A DNA stretch of 64,000 nucleotides from NCBI GenBank assembly GCA_019636345.1, contig JAHBXQ010000004.1, positions 186,001 through 250,000 on the forward strand. Reading direction: 5' to 3'. Every line of letters starts with the position of its first letter. Within the stretch, counting starts at the first letter, position 1. The position numbers and the translations under genes were made by a program. The notes beneath the pieces are model-generated. The model did not search any database. It saw only the letters and a list, made by a program, of their open reading frames with translations, and was not told where the DNA came from. This document shows positions 55,054-64,000 of this stretch, piece after piece. This stretch comes from Pirellulales bacterium (GTDB lineage: Bacteria; Planctomycetota; Planctomycetia; Pirellulales; Lacipirellulaceae).

Positions 55054-58000
55054 ATGCTTGCCAAACTTATCGAATTCGCGCTCGACAACCGGTTCCTGGT
55101 GCTCGTGGGGACGTTGCTGACGGCGATCGCCGGCGCCGTGGCGGCGATCCATCTGCCGATCGACGCCGTGCCCGACATGACGAACGTGCAGGTGACGATC
55201 ATCACCAGCGCCGGGTCGCTCTCGCCGATCGAAGTCGAGCGATACGTCACTTACCCGGTCGAGTCGACCATGGGAGGACTGCCCAAGGTCGAGCAACTGC
55301 GGAGCGTCTCGAGGTTCGGCATCTCGGTCGTCACGGTCGTGTTCCGCGAGGGGACGAACATCTACTGGGCTCGGCAACAGGTCTCCGAACGGCTCCCCGC
55401 TGCGGCGGCGCTCATTCCGGCCGGCTACGGGTCGCCCGAGTTGGGACCGCTGACGACGGCGCTTGGAGAAATTCTCCAATTCGAGGTCCGCGGCGAGGGC
55501 TACGACGCGATGCAGCTTCGTTCGATTCTGGAGTGGGAGATTGCCCCGCGGCTCCGCCAGGTCGCGGGGGTGACGGAGATCAACTCTCACGGCGGCTTTC
55601 TCAAGTCGTTCGAGGTGCAGCCCGATCCCAAGTTGCTGGCGAGTTTCGGACTGTCGCTGGCCGACGTCGTCGCAGCGATTGAGGCGAACAACGTCGCCGC
55701 CGGCGGGGGCTATGCGGTGCACCACCAGGAGCAGCGGTTCATCCGCGGCCAGGCCTTGCTCGCCGGCCCCGCAGACATCGGCGCCGTCGTCGTTCGCCGA
55801 CCGGCCGCGGGGACGCCGATCTTGATCCGCGACGTGGCGACGGTCGTCACGGCCCCGGTAACGCGCCAGGGGGCGGTTACCCGCGACGGTCGCGGCGAGG
55901 CGGTCGTCGGGCTCGTGATGATGCTCGTCGGCGAGAACTCCCGCGACGTCGTCGCACGGGTCAAAGAGCGACTCGCCGAGATCGGCCCGACGTTGCCCCA
56001 GGGGATCGAGGCGGAAATCATCTACGACCGGGCTTCGCTCATCGGCCGGACGCTCCAGACGGTCGTCAAGAACCTCGTCGAGGGGGGAGCGCTGGTGATC
56101 CTCGTGCTCCTGGTCATGCTCGGCAGCCTCAAGGCGGGGCTCATCACGGCGCTGGCCATTCCGCTGTCGATGCTCTTCGCCACGAACTTGATGCAGGCGT
56201 TCGGCGTCACGGCGAGTCTGATGAGCCTGGGGGCGATCGACTTCGGACTGATCGTCGACTCGTCGGTGATCATGGTCGAGAACTGCATGCACCGCCTCGC
56301 GCACAACCACGCGGGTCGATCGCGGCTCGCGGTGATTCGCGACGCCGCGATCGAGGTCCGCAAGCCGACGATGTTCGGCGAACTGATCATCGCGGTCGTT
56401 TACCTGCCGATCCTGCTCTTGGAGGGGACCGAGGGGAAGCTGTTCCGCCCGATGGCGCTGACGGTGCTGTTCGCCCTGCTGGGATCGCTCGTGCTGTCGA
56501 TGACCTTCATGCCGGCGATGGCGTCCCTGGCGCTCCCGCGGACCATGTCGGACGTCGAGCCGCGACTGGTCCGGTGGATCAAGCGGTTTTATCGCCCCGC
56601 GGCGAACTGGGCGATTCTGCATCCTCGGGGGACCGCAGCGGCCGCGTGCCTCGTGCTGCTGGCGAGCGTCCCCGTCGGGTGGCGACTCGGCGCCGAGTTC
56701 ATGCCGCGGCTTGAAGAGGGGGATCTGCTCGTCGAAGCCGTCCGGCTGCCCAGCGCCTCGCTCGAAGGGGCGATCGCCATGTCGACGCAGATCGAGCGGA
56801 CGCTGCTCGAATTCCCCGAGGTGAAGACCGTGTTCTCGAAGACCGGCCGCCCCGAGATCGCCAACGACGTCATGGGGGTCCACCAGACCGACGTGTGGAT
56901 CCTTCTCCATGATCGCCGCGACTGGCCCGCCGGCCAGTCGCGCGAAGCGCTGATCGATCGGATGTCGGCTCGGCTCGCCGACGAGGTCCCGGGAGTCGCG
57001 TTCGGCTTCACCCAGCCGATCGAGATGCGGGTCGACGAGCTCGTCGCGGGGGTCAAGGCCGACGTTGCCGCGCTCCTCTACGGCGACGACTTGTCGATCC
57101 TCGCCGAAAAGTCGAAGGAGATCGAGCGGATCCTCCGCGGGCTCGCCGGAGCTGCCGACGTACGGGCCGACTTTCAGGCCAACCTGACGACGATCACCGT
57201 GCAGCCCGACCGCGCAAAACTCGCTCAGTACGGACTGACCGCCGAGCAAGTCATGGCGGTCGTCGAGTCGCTCGGCGGGGTGACGACCGGAACGGTCTTC
57301 GAAGGGCGGACGCGGGCGCCGATCGTCGTCCGGTTGCCGGCCGAGTGGCGCAGCGATGTCGACCGCATCGGCCGGCTGACTGTCGCGCACGCGGGAGGCA
57401 AACCGACGCCGCTCAGCGAAGTCGCCGACGTGCGGGTCGAGGAAACGCCCCCGTCGGTCGAGCACGACGCCAACCGACGACGGACGTTCGTTTCGGCGAA
57501 CTGCCGAGGACGCGACGTGGCCAGCTTCGTCGCCGACGCGCAGCGGGCGGTCGCCGCCGAGGTGGACCTCCCCCCCGGGTACGAGCTGCGGTGGGGAGGC
57601 GACTTCGAGAACCTGCAATCGGCCAGTCGCCGGCTCGCGATCATCACCCCGATCGTGCTGTTGTTGATTTTTCTGCTGCTGCACACGACGTTCAAGTCGA
57701 CGTCGCTGGCGCTGTTGATTTTTCTGGCGGTCCCGATCGCCGCGTCGGGAGGCGTGTTCGCTCTGGCCGCGCGGGGATTGCCCTTCAGCATCTCGGCGGG
57801 GGTCGGATTCGTCGCCCTGTTCGGCGTCGCGGTCCTCAACGGGTTGGTCTGGGTCAGCGCCGCCGAGACGACCCGCCGCACGGGCGCCCCCGTCGCGCAG
57901 GCCGCGCACGAAACGGCGCTGTCGCGGTTGCGACCGGTGCTGATGACGGCGCTGGTCGCCAGCCTCGGCTTCTTGCCGATGGCCCTGTCCCGCGGCGATG

Positions 58001-58137
58001 GGGCCGAAATGCAGCGCCCGCTGGCGACCGTCGTCATCGGAGGGCTGATCACCTCGACGCTGCTGACGGCGCTGGTGGTTCCGGCGATCTACCCTTGGTT
58101 CGCCCCGCGCGCCGCCGCCGACCGCGGCGAGCAGTAA
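55054..58137 (+). CDS. czcA: Heavy-metal efflux RND pump (CzcA-type)
   Basis: A 1027-aa proton-driven HME-RND transporter with twelve expected membrane helices. Membrane helix 4 carries DFGLIVDSSVIMVEN: Asp396, Asp402 and Glu409, the same spacing as the proton-relay residues of CzcA. This favours divalent cations (Zn, Co, Cd, Ni) over the Cu/Ag CusA group. Other family blocks include IDAVPDMTNVQVTI, EVERYVTYPVESTMGGLP, GNxVAAGGGY-type NNVAAGGGYAVH, MSMTFMPAM, and EFMPRLEEGDLLVEAVRLPS. Length is normal. It is the central gene of adaptor-pump-channel, with 58 bp upstream and 149 bp downstream spacing. Metal specificity is inferred from the motif only. Confidence 0.92.
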   Translation: MLAKLIEFALDNRFLVLVGTLLTAIAGAVAAIHLPIDAVPDMTNVQVTIITSAGSLSPIEVERYVTYPVESTMGGLPKVEQLRSVSRFGISVVTVVFREGTNIYWARQQVSERLPAAAALIPAGYGSPELGPLTTALGEILQFEVRGEGYDAMQLRSILEWEIAPRLRQVAGVTEINSHGGFLKSFEVQPDPKLLASFGLSLADVVAAIEANNVAAGGGYAVHHQEQRFIRGQALLAGPADIGAVVVRRPAAGTPILIRDVATVVTAPVTRQGAVTRDGRGEAVVGLVMMLVGENSRDVVARVKERLAEIGPTLPQGIEAEIIYDRASLIGRTLQTVVKNLVEGGALVILVLLVMLGSLKAGLITALAIPLSMLFATNLMQAFGVTASLMSLGAIDFGLIVDSSVIMVENCMHRLAHNHAGRSRLAVIRDAAIEVRKPTMFGELIIAVVYLPILLLEGTEGKLFRPMALTVLFALLGSLVLSMTFMPAMASLALPRTMSDVEPRLVRWIKRFYRPAANWAILHPRGTAAAACLVLLASVPVGWRLGAEFMPRLEEGDLLVEAVRLPSASLEGAIAMSTQIERTLLEFPEVKTVFSKTGRPEIANDVMGVHQTDVWILLHDRRDWPAGQSREALIDRMSARLADEVPGVAFGFTQPIEMRVDELVAGVKADVAALLYGDDLSILAEKSKEIERILRGLAGAADVRADFQANLTTITVQPDRAKLAQYGLTAEQVMAVVESLGGVTTGTVFEGRTRAPIVVRLPAEWRSDVDRIGRLTVAHAGGKPTPLSEVADVRVEETPPSVEHDANRRRTFVSANCRGRDVASFVADAQRAVAAEVDLPPGYELRWGGDFENLQSASRRLAIITPIVLLLIFLLLHTTFKSTSLALLIFLAVPIAASGGVFALAARGLPFSISAGVGFVALFGVAVLNGLVWVSAAETTRRTGAPVAQAAHETALSRLRPVLMTALVASLGFLPMALSRGDGAEMQRPLATVVIGGLITSTLLTALVVPAIYPWFAPRAAADRGEQ

Positions 58138-58286
58138 TTCTGCGAAGGATCGGCTCCCTGGCATGATTCCAGCCGAGCGCCGACCCCCGACCCAGCCGAT
58201 ATAACCCGCAGAGCTGCGCCCGCCTTGCGCCCTGGGGTTCGCCCGACGATCGCTAGCGGCGCCGGCGCGCTTCCAGGGGGGAAGAA

Positions 58287-60092
58287 ATGTCTGGGTTGCG
58301 ATTCGCTGCACCGGCGCTCCGCATCGGAGCGACGCTGACGGCGGCGGCTGCGCTGACGGCGACGGTCGGCTGTCGCTGTCGTCGCGAGCCCTCGTGCATT
58401 CCGTGCTATGAGCGCCAGGTCCAGGGGCCGCTGGATCAGACCGGCGCCTTCCCGGCGCTTGCGCCGCAGGATCTTCCGCTGCACCAGCCGGTCTCCTCGC
58501 CGGATGCGGACCCGTCCGTGCAGCCGCTTGCGCACGGCGAGCCAATCGAATCGCTCCCGGCCCCTGCCGGCGTCGAAACCGGCGGCGAGACGCCGGAGAG
58601 CGCCGGCCGGCGTCTCCACGTGCCGCCGGATTTGCCGGGAGCCGAGGCGGGACCGGTCGTCCTCCCGCCGTACGCGGGGCCTGACGACGTGCCGTACAAG
58701 GCGGCTCTCGAGCGGCTCTACGGCGGAGCGCCCGACGTTCCCGGGTCGCCTCCCGGTCCTCCCGCCGGCGACGAACCGCTCGACCTCGCCCAATTGCAAG
58801 CCCTGGCGCTGGCACACAGTCCGGTCGTTCGCGTCGCCGCGGCGCGGATCGAGCAAGCGCGCGGGTTGGCCCTCCAAGCCGGGGCGTACCCCAACCCTGC
58901 CGTCGGATACCAAGCCGACACCGTCAACACGTCCAACACCGCCGGCTATCACGGCGCCTACGTCCAGCAAACCTTCATCACCGCCGGCAAACTGAAACTG
59001 GCTCGGTCGGCGGCCGAGGTCGACCTTCAGAACGCCCGCCTCGAGCTGCGCAAGGCCCGCATCGACGTCGCGACGGCGGTGCGGACCGCCTATTTCGAGG
59101 CTCTCGTCGCGCGGGAAAAGGTGCGGATTCAGTCGACCCTCGCCGACTTCACCGAAGAGATCTTCCGAACGCAGGCGCGGCTGGTCGAAGGGGGCGAGGC
59201 CGCCGCGTACGAGCCGCTCGAGTTGCGAGTCTTCCTGCTCCAAGCGCGAGCCGCGGTCGTCCAGGCCCGCCAGAGCGACGGCGCGGCGCAGCGCAAGCTG
59301 GCGGCCGCGCTGGGCCTCCCCGAGTTGCCGGTGGGGCGACTTCTTGGTCGTCCCGACATGCCCATTCCCGCAATCGACTACGACGCGGCGCGAGCCGTGA
59401 TGCTGGCCCGTCATACCGAACTGGCCGCCAGCCGGAACTCGGTCGTCCAGGCGCAGCGGCTCCTGCAACTGGCGCTCGTCGCCCCCCGGCCCGACGTCGA
59501 CGCCACCCTCGCCGTGCAGCACGACTACACGTTCGACCCCGGGGCGACGACCGTCAACGTGCAAGTCGGCGGGCCGATTCCCGTCTTCAACCGCAACACG
59601 GGCAACATCATCGCCGCGCAGGCGAAGGTGGCTGAAACGCAGCACGCGGTCAGCCGAGTCGAGAACGCTCTGACCGCGCGGCTCGCCGACGCCTACGGCC
59701 GCTACGAATCGAATCGCCGCCTCGCTCAAGACTTTCAACCGGCGGCCCTGCGCGACCAGGTGCGGACCTATCGCGGGATCTACGAGCGGTACCATCGCGG
59801 GTCCGAGGGAGTCGCCTTCGGCGAGGTGATCGTCGCGCAACAACTGCTGTCGACGCTGCTGGCTCAGTACCTCGACCTGCTCGGCCAGCAATGGCAGGCG
59901 GTCGTCGACGTCGCCGAATTGCTGCAGGTCGACGACGTCTATCTCCTCGGCGAAGCGGTCCCCGTGACGCCCCTCCCGGACTTGCCCGCCGCGTCGGGCC
60001 TCCTCGAACAGCCCGCGGCAATCGGCGTTGTCGAGGATGCGAGCGTTGCCGGCAGCGTCGACTTAAGTTCGTGGCAGACGATGTCCCGCTGA
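58287..60092 (+). CDS. TolC-like outer-membrane efflux channel
   Basis: A 601-aa outer-membrane factor of the TolC/CzcC type. An N-terminal signal with a possible lipobox ending at Cys29 (ATVGC) is followed by a Cys-containing stretch (CRCRREPSCIPCYE) that is unusual for the family and might bind metal. A long Pro-rich region precedes the first OEP domain at about residue 150: LDLAQLQALALAHSPVVRVAAARIEQARG. Long amphipathic helices follow (AEVDLQNARLELRKARIDVATAVRTAYFEALVAREK, split), and the second repeat includes GGPIPVFNRNTGNIIAAQAKV. GGGGGAAG-type ribosome binding sequence (GGGGGAAG) ends 2 nt before the ATG. It completes the efflux operon. Confidence 0.88.
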   Translation: MSGLRFAAPALRIGATLTAAAALTATVGCRCRREPSCIPCYERQVQGPLDQTGAFPALAPQDLPLHQPVSSPDADPSVQPLAHGEPIESLPAPAGVETGGETPESAGRRLHVPPDLPGAEAGPVVLPPYAGPDDVPYKAALERLYGGAPDVPGSPPGPPAGDEPLDLAQLQALALAHSPVVRVAAARIEQARGLALQAGAYPNPAVGYQADTVNTSNTAGYHGAYVQQTFITAGKLKLARSAAEVDLQNARLELRKARIDVATAVRTAYFEALVAREKVRIQSTLADFTEEIFRTQARLVEGGEAAAYEPLELRVFLLQARAAVVQARQSDGAAQRKLAAALGLPELPVGRLLGRPDMPIPAIDYDAARAVMLARHTELAASRNSVVQAQRLLQLALVAPRPDVDATLAVQHDYTFDPGATTVNVQVGGPIPVFNRNTGNIIAAQAKVAETQHAVSRVENALTARLADAYGRYESNRRLAQDFQPAALRDQVRTYRGIYERYHRGSEGVAFGEVIVAQQLLSTLLAQYLDLLGQQWQAVVDVAELLQVDDVYLLGEAVPVTPLPDLPAASGLLEQPAAIGVVEDASVAGSVDLSSWQTMSR

Positions 60093-60346
60093 AGGCGCGC
60101 AGGCAGCGGGCCGACGCGGCCGGACGACTGCGTGCGGGGCTGAGGTGCAGTCGCGTCGTCTTCGACACACTGCTCGGCGGCATGCTCAAGCGGTACGAAC
60201 GGCGCGCGGCTTGAGGTCGTGGTCGACTCGCTCTCTTCTCGACGCTCGCGGAGCCACGTACGCCCGGCGCTGCTGCGCGTCACGCTTGCTGCTCTCCTCA
60301 GGAATGGCGTGGTCGGCCCATTGGTGGTTGGGCGGCGACATATAGT

Positions 60347-63058
60347 TTACCTCGCCGGTATCCACTTCGGCCATTCGGGATTCCGCTCGAGATGAGCGAG
60401 GAATGCCCGGCTCATGTAATCTTCCAGATAGCTGAGAATGCGGTATTGAGCGCACTGAGAATAATGCCGTTGGGCAGCCTCGCGGTCTCCTGCTGCTAAC
60501 AGCGTCATGCCGATGTAGAAGCGTGCCTGGCAAAGTGCGATCCGAGAGTGCGCCGACCGCTTGAGCAGTTCGTCTTCGTCGATCTCGCCGCAGGTGTAGG
60601 CCAACAGGTGAGGCCGCCATGGATCGAACAGCGTTCCGGACTTGAGAAATGCGCGAAACTTCTGGCTTTCTGCTCGGGCCTTGGGTAGATCCCCCAACAC
60701 ACAGTTGAAGGTGTAGTGAAAGCGATGGGCGTTCAACGCGTCGAGCGTTTCCTTGCCGGGGGACTCGAAGGCTTCCCGAACCACCTCGGGTGAATCCGCT
60801 GACGCCGAAAGCAACAGGCTGCGAAAGAATTGCGTCGATCGCGCGTTATCGAATTGAGAGAGCCTGTAGTCGCATAATGTGATGGCCTCGTCGCAACGGT
60901 CGTGTCGAAACAGAGTCAACGCCAACAGCGCGATTTGCCACTCTTCCATTTTCTGCCAGGCGGCGATGGCGTTGTCATCGTCACCAAGATAGTCGTAATA
61001 CAGCGCTCGCCAGCGATGCGATTGGTATTGCTCGGGGAATTCTTCCAGGGCCTTGGCCACCTTGCCCGCTTCGTCGAGATGCTGCTTACGTCGCGTTTGA
61101 TCGCCGGTGACTGAATAAGCCGTCGCGGCGACGAGTCGCGCATAGACGATATTTCCCAGCAGATAGAAGTTTGGCTCCAACATGGCCCGTGCAATTTCCA
61201 GGTCTTGCAGGGCGAGTTCGGCCAGTTCGGCACTGGCGGTATCCATGGCGCGTTCCACCAGGACACGGCCCCGCGTAAGTCGCGCTTGGACGCTGGTCTT
61301 GTCAAGTTGAACAGCCCGATCGAGGGTCTCAAGCGCCCGCTCGAAATCAGTGGTAAACTGCGCCTGACCGAGGAGGAGATAATCCTGCAACGTGACGGGC
61401 TGAAATGTGCCGAGCGTGCTGACGACCGCCGCTGCCTTCTCGTGTTCTTCATTCGATTGATAAGCGTTTGCCAGCAGCGCGTGCACCGCCAGGCTCTTGG
61501 GCATGTGCTTGCGGGCCTGTTCCAGCTGATCGCAGGCATCCTGGAATCGCCCTGCCTGCAAATCAAGCTGCCCCCGCAGCAGCAACAATTGGCGAGCAGG
61601 CGCTCCCAGTTTGTCCGCTTTGTCGATGGCCTTGGCGGCGCGATCCAAGTCGCCTTCCAATGCGGCGAGTTGAGCCGTTTCAAACAAGGCGGCAAACTGC
61701 GCATCGGTCCAGCGCGCCTCGGAGACGTGGCTGCGATAGGCGAAGAATGCCGTGGCGATGGCCAATAATGCTATTCCCGCAATGGTCGCCGCCCAAGTGC
61801 GGTGACGTTGAGTCCAGCGGACGCAACGACCTAGTGGCGAAAGCGGGCGAGCCGTAATCGGGCGCCCCGCGGCGTAGTAACGCAAGTCATTGGCCAATTC
61901 GCGAGCCGATTGATAACGGCGCGCAGGATTCTTCTCGATGGACTTGAGGCAGATGGTTTGCAGATCACTGGGAGCCGAGCGGTTGTGCAGCTTCGGCGGC
62001 ACGGGTTCTTCGTGCATGATCTGCGATATCACCTGCTCACGCAGCTCGCCGGTAAAGGGGGTGCGCAACGTCAGCAGTTCGTAGAGCGTCACGCCGAGAG
62101 AATACACGTCGGTGCGGGCATCGACCGGTCCAACGCCGGCCGAGATCTGTTCCGGCGCCATGTAGAAGGGCGTGCCCATGACCTCGCCCGTCCGTGTCAG
62201 CCCCGGCTCTTGAGCGACGCGTGCCAAACCGAAGTCGCCAATGTGGATCGCGCCGTTGCTGGAGAGCAGCAGATTCGACGGTTTCACATCGCGGTGGATG
62301 ACGTTCATCGAGTGAGCATAATGGAGGCCTTCAGCCACATCGGCCAAAGTGTCGGCAACCCAGTCGAAATAGTTTCGGCCCTTCAATTTCGCCAACAGGT
62401 CGATCTTTGGCGTCGGCAATTCACCTGGCAAGGGAGTTGCGTCTCTCGCGATAGCCCTCGTGGCGGCCACCGAGAGATCGTGCTTCGGAGGCGGTTTGTC
62501 GCAGGATTGCAGTTCCGTCGGCGGATGCTTGCGGAGCTGGTCGAGCACTTCGCTCAAAGAAGGGCCTTCGATAAGTTCCATCGCATAGTACATCGAGCCG
62601 TCGTCGTGCCCGCTGGTGTAAACAGCGACGATATTGGGATGGCTCAGCCGCGCGGCGGCTTCCACTTCTCGCTGAAATCGCGACTGCGCGCTGGCTGAAT
62701 ATCTCAGGTGCGGAGGCAGCAGCTTCAAGGCGACCGGCCGATTGAGCGACACTTGCCGAGATCGATAGACAAGCCCCATTCCGCCAGCGCCGATCTGTCG
62801 CTCTATGATAAAGTCGCCGATTTGCTGCCCCACGGCGATGACCGGCGGCAAGGGCAAATGTCCCAAATCGACCGGTTGAACAGCCGTTGCCAAAAACGAC
62901 GACGGTGCGCCGTGGACAGCCAGCAACGAGTTGACTTCGCTGGTCAGCTCCGCGTCGTTGCTACAGGCCTCGCGGACCCAGTCGGCACGCTGCTCGGGGG
63001 GCACTTCCAATGCCTCCTCGAACAACTGCAACACGAGCCTGGCCTTTTCAATCGACAC
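60347..63058 (-). CDS. Ser/Thr protein kinase with C-terminal TPR-like repeats
   Basis: A 903-aa kinase. The first 75 residues match the planctomycete N-terminal module (PPEQRADWVREAC). The kinase domain spans about residues 82-395: IGAGGMGLVYRSRQ, VALKLLPPHL, HRDVKPSNLLL, GDFGLARVA, GTPFYMAPEQ and DVYSLGVTLYELLTL, with an insert of about 50 residues before the catalytic loop. A single membrane helix follows at about 422-440 (TWAATIAGIALLAIATAFFAY). The C-terminal half is TPR-like: LALEGDLDRAAKAID, LQAGRFQDACDQLEQARKHMP and others. The start is a GTG at 63058 that overlaps the sigma gene's stop by 11 bp, so translation is probably coupled. The GC content appears lower than in the metal operon. 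Confidence 0.9.
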   Translation of the reverse strand: MSIEKARLVLQLFEEALEVPPEQRADWVREACSNDAELTSEVNSLLAVHGAPSSFLATAVQPVDLGHLPLPPVIAVGQQIGDFIIERQIGAGGMGLVYRSRQVSLNRPVALKLLPPHLRYSASAQSRFQREVEAAARLSHPNIVAVYTSGHDDGSMYYAMELIEGPSLSEVLDQLRKHPPTELQSCDKPPPKHDLSVAATRAIARDATPLPGELPTPKIDLLAKLKGRNYFDWVADTLADVAEGLHYAHSMNVIHRDVKPSNLLLSSNGAIHIGDFGLARVAQEPGLTRTGEVMGTPFYMAPEQISAGVGPVDARTDVYSLGVTLYELLTLRTPFTGELREQVISQIMHEEPVPPKLHNRSAPSDLQTICLKSIEKNPARRYQSARELANDLRYYAAGRPITARPLSPLGRCVRWTQRHRTWAATIAGIALLAIATAFFAYRSHVSEARWTDAQFAALFETAQLAALEGDLDRAAKAIDKADKLGAPARQLLLLRGQLDLQAGRFQDACDQLEQARKHMPKSLAVHALLANAYQSNEEHEKAAAVVSTLGTFQPVTLQDYLLLGQAQFTTDFERALETLDRAVQLDKTSVQARLTRGRVLVERAMDTASAELAELALQDLEIARAMLEPNFYLLGNIVYARLVAATAYSVTGDQTRRKQHLDEAGKVAKALEEFPEQYQSHRWRALYYDYLGDDDNAIAAWQKMEEWQIALLALTLFRHDRCDEAITLCDYRLSQFDNARSTQFFRSLLLSASADSPEVVREAFESPGKETLDALNAHRFHYTFNCVLGDLPKARAESQKFRAFLKSGTLFDPWRPHLLAYTCGEIDEDELLKRSAHSRIALCQARFYIGMTLLAAGDREAAQRHYSQCAQYRILSYLEDYMSRAFLAHLERNPEWPKWIPAR

Positions 63059-63614
63059 GCCCGTCCTCCGATTTCAGTTCATGCAAAAGCCACGTTCTCG
63101 CCACTTCCCAATCGCGTTTGACCGTGGCGGGAGATATTTCCAGCACGGCAGCGGTTTCCTCGATGGATAAGCCGCCGAAATAGCGCAGCTCCACAACCTG
63201 GCATTTGCGTTCGTCCAGCAGGCTGAATCTTTGCATGGCCTCGTCGAGATCGATCAGCTCCTGAGTCGGCTCGTCGGTGGCGATCAAAGCCTCGTCCAAA
63301 GAGAGTTTCTGGTGGTTGCCGCCGCGCTTTTGCCGGCCCCTGGCGCGAGCATGGTCCACCAACAGATTCCGCATAGCTTTGGCCGCCAGCGCCAAGAATT
63401 GACCCCGGCTTTGGGCATGCAACTCGCCGCGTTCCAACAGTTGCAGCGATATCTCGTGAACCAGGGCCGTGGCCGTGAGGGTGTGGTCAGGGCGTTCGTC
63501 GCGCATGCGCGCCGCTGCCATCGCACGGAGCTGGGCGTAGGTTGCCTGAATCAGTTGTCCGCGAGCATGGGTATCGCCCTCGGCGGCCCGCTCAAGAAGC
63601 TGGGTGACGTTCAT
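63048..63614 (-). CDS. ECF-type RNA polymerase sigma factor (TIGR02999-like)
   Basis: A 188-aa ECF sigma factor of the type common in Planctomycetes (sigma-70 family, TIGR02999/Sigma70_ECF). Region 2 is seen in TYAQLRAMAAARMRDERPDHTLTATALVHEISLQL and GQFLALAAKAMRNLLVDHARARGRQKRGG (both split). Region 4, with helix-turn-helix, is LDERKCQVVELRYFGGLSIEETAAVLEISPATVKRDWEVARTWL (split). The ATG at 63614 (MNVTQLLERAAEGD) is chosen because upstream residues are not conserved-looking. It lies upstream of the kinase gene, overlapping by 11 bp, a common planctomycete pairing in which the kinase may control sigma activity. No anti-sigma gene is seen. Confidence 0.92.
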   Translation of the reverse strand: MNVTQLLERAAEGDTHARGQLIQATYAQLRAMAAARMRDERPDHTLTATALVHEISLQLLERGELHAQSRGQFLALAAKAMRNLLVDHARARGRQKRGGNHQKLSLDEALIATDEPTQELIDLDEAMQRFSLLDERKCQVVELRYFGGLSIEETAAVLEISPATVKRDWEVARTWLLHELKSEDGRVD

Positions 63615-64000
63615 GTCGATGATGTTCCCAGTTTTTTTAGATTCCCTGAGCCAGTCCACCTCAATTCGTCGCCTTGTATGTCGGCAGGCCGCTCCTGCCC
63701 GGCATTGCACGGCTTGACATGCCGCATGCCCGTTGCCGCTAACCCATTGTAGCACTGCAAGTTACCGCTCGGCAGCGTCTTCCTCCAGTGGCGCTAACAG
63801 GCCATTCTCCCCGCAGAGCTTGCCGTTCGTGAGGCCCAGCGGGAATCGCGCCGCGATTTCGTTGACCTCCAGCAGCAGAATAATGACCGTCTCCCTTGAG
63901 GGCAGAAAAGAAGATGACTCGCAACTTTTTCCAGCGTTTTTTGAAATCCGCCTCGAAAAGCAGCAAGCGGCGCGGTTCACGATCCTCGGCCGGGCGCGGT
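63615..64000. other. Region at right edge, unresolved
   Basis: About 385 bases upstream of the sigma gene. Minus-strand frames here give protein-like stretches (for instance VNEIAARFPLGLTNG near 63850), so the 3' part or a degenerate copy of a gene from beyond the window is possible, but I cannot assign a product. The sigma factor promoter should lie in the left part. Confidence 0.35.

Noticed and set aside
54904-58815. A 1303-codon open frame on the minus strand opposite the RND pump
   Set aside because: It covers the pump and adaptor genes in antisense and has the Arg/Asp/His-rich composition of shadow frames in GC-rich DNA.
63739-63980. Short minus-strand frames at the right edge as a real gene
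   Set aside because: Two overlapping frames are equally protein-like, no domain or ribosome binding site can be recognised, and the region is cut by the window edge.

Overview
The window looks like a chromosomal segment of a high-GC planctomycete, most likely of the order Pirellulales. The basis is the gene families present, not a database match: two DUF1559 prepilin-type secreted proteins, three PEP-CTERM proteins (two with dockerin-like Ca-binding repeats), a GYF_2-domain membrane protein, a Minf_1886-family protein, tetrahydromethanopterin-linked C1 genes (fae, mtdB), an ECF sigma factor overlapping a Ser/Thr kinase with TPR-like repeats, and a long autotransporter-repeat protein. There is no prophage, CRISPR array, rRNA, tRNA or recognisable insertion sequence. 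Most genes sit alone or in short operons.

Layout. 1-3.1 kb: a DUF1559 pseudopilin and a degenerate subtilase-like PEP-CTERM protein. 3.6-7.7 kb: sulfate activation, cysD and a fused cysNC, split by a secreted beta-propeller PEP-CTERM gene of visibly lower GC. 7.7-9.7 kb: a Uma2-type nuclease between two 31-bp near-identical direct repeats, then a nitrilase-family amidohydrolase. 10-12.4 kb: glgC and a metallo-beta-lactamase-fold nuclease. 12.7-16.6 kb: fae, terminator, mtdB, two tail-to-tail TetR paralogs, and a divergent methanethiol S-methyltransferase-like membrane enzyme with a candidate operator between it and its TetR. 16.7-23.8 kb: GYF protein, uppP, penicillin acylase-family hydrolase, a RicT-like PSP1 protein, Minf_1886, a lone groES and a RlmI-like methyltransferase. 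24-31.7 kb: a membrane Ser/Thr kinase, a small secreted protein, two sugar-nucleotide enzymes (dTDP-glucose dehydratase and UDP-xylose synthase types), DUF2270, DUF1559 and tadA. 31.9-35.5 kb: dnaE.

36-43.8 kb: a secreted thioredoxin-trypsin fusion, a small membrane protein, a Pat-type protein acetyltransferase behind an elaborate hairpin leader, a run of five very small minus-strand genes, a Gly-rich RRM protein and a PGPGW-like membrane protein. 43.9-46.6 kb: a P2-type cation ATPase. 47-50.3 kb: a 1080-aa beta-strand-repeat PEP-CTERM protein. 50.7-60.1 kb: a phosphate-selective-type porin diverging from a heavy-metal efflux operon (Cys-rich small protein, adaptor, CzcA-type RND pump, TolC-like channel). 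60.3-63.6 kb: the kinase and ECF sigma pair, of visibly lower GC.

No single locus is convincingly a new defence or mobile system. The best leads are the direct-repeat-flanked Uma2 segment, the beta-propeller gene inside the sulfate-activation operon, the TetR pair and operator around C1 and methanethiol genes, the Cys-rich protein heading the metal efflux operon, the Trx-protease fusion and the nested palindromes before the acetyltransferase gene. GC statements are by eye; functions come from motif and family recognition without any search.
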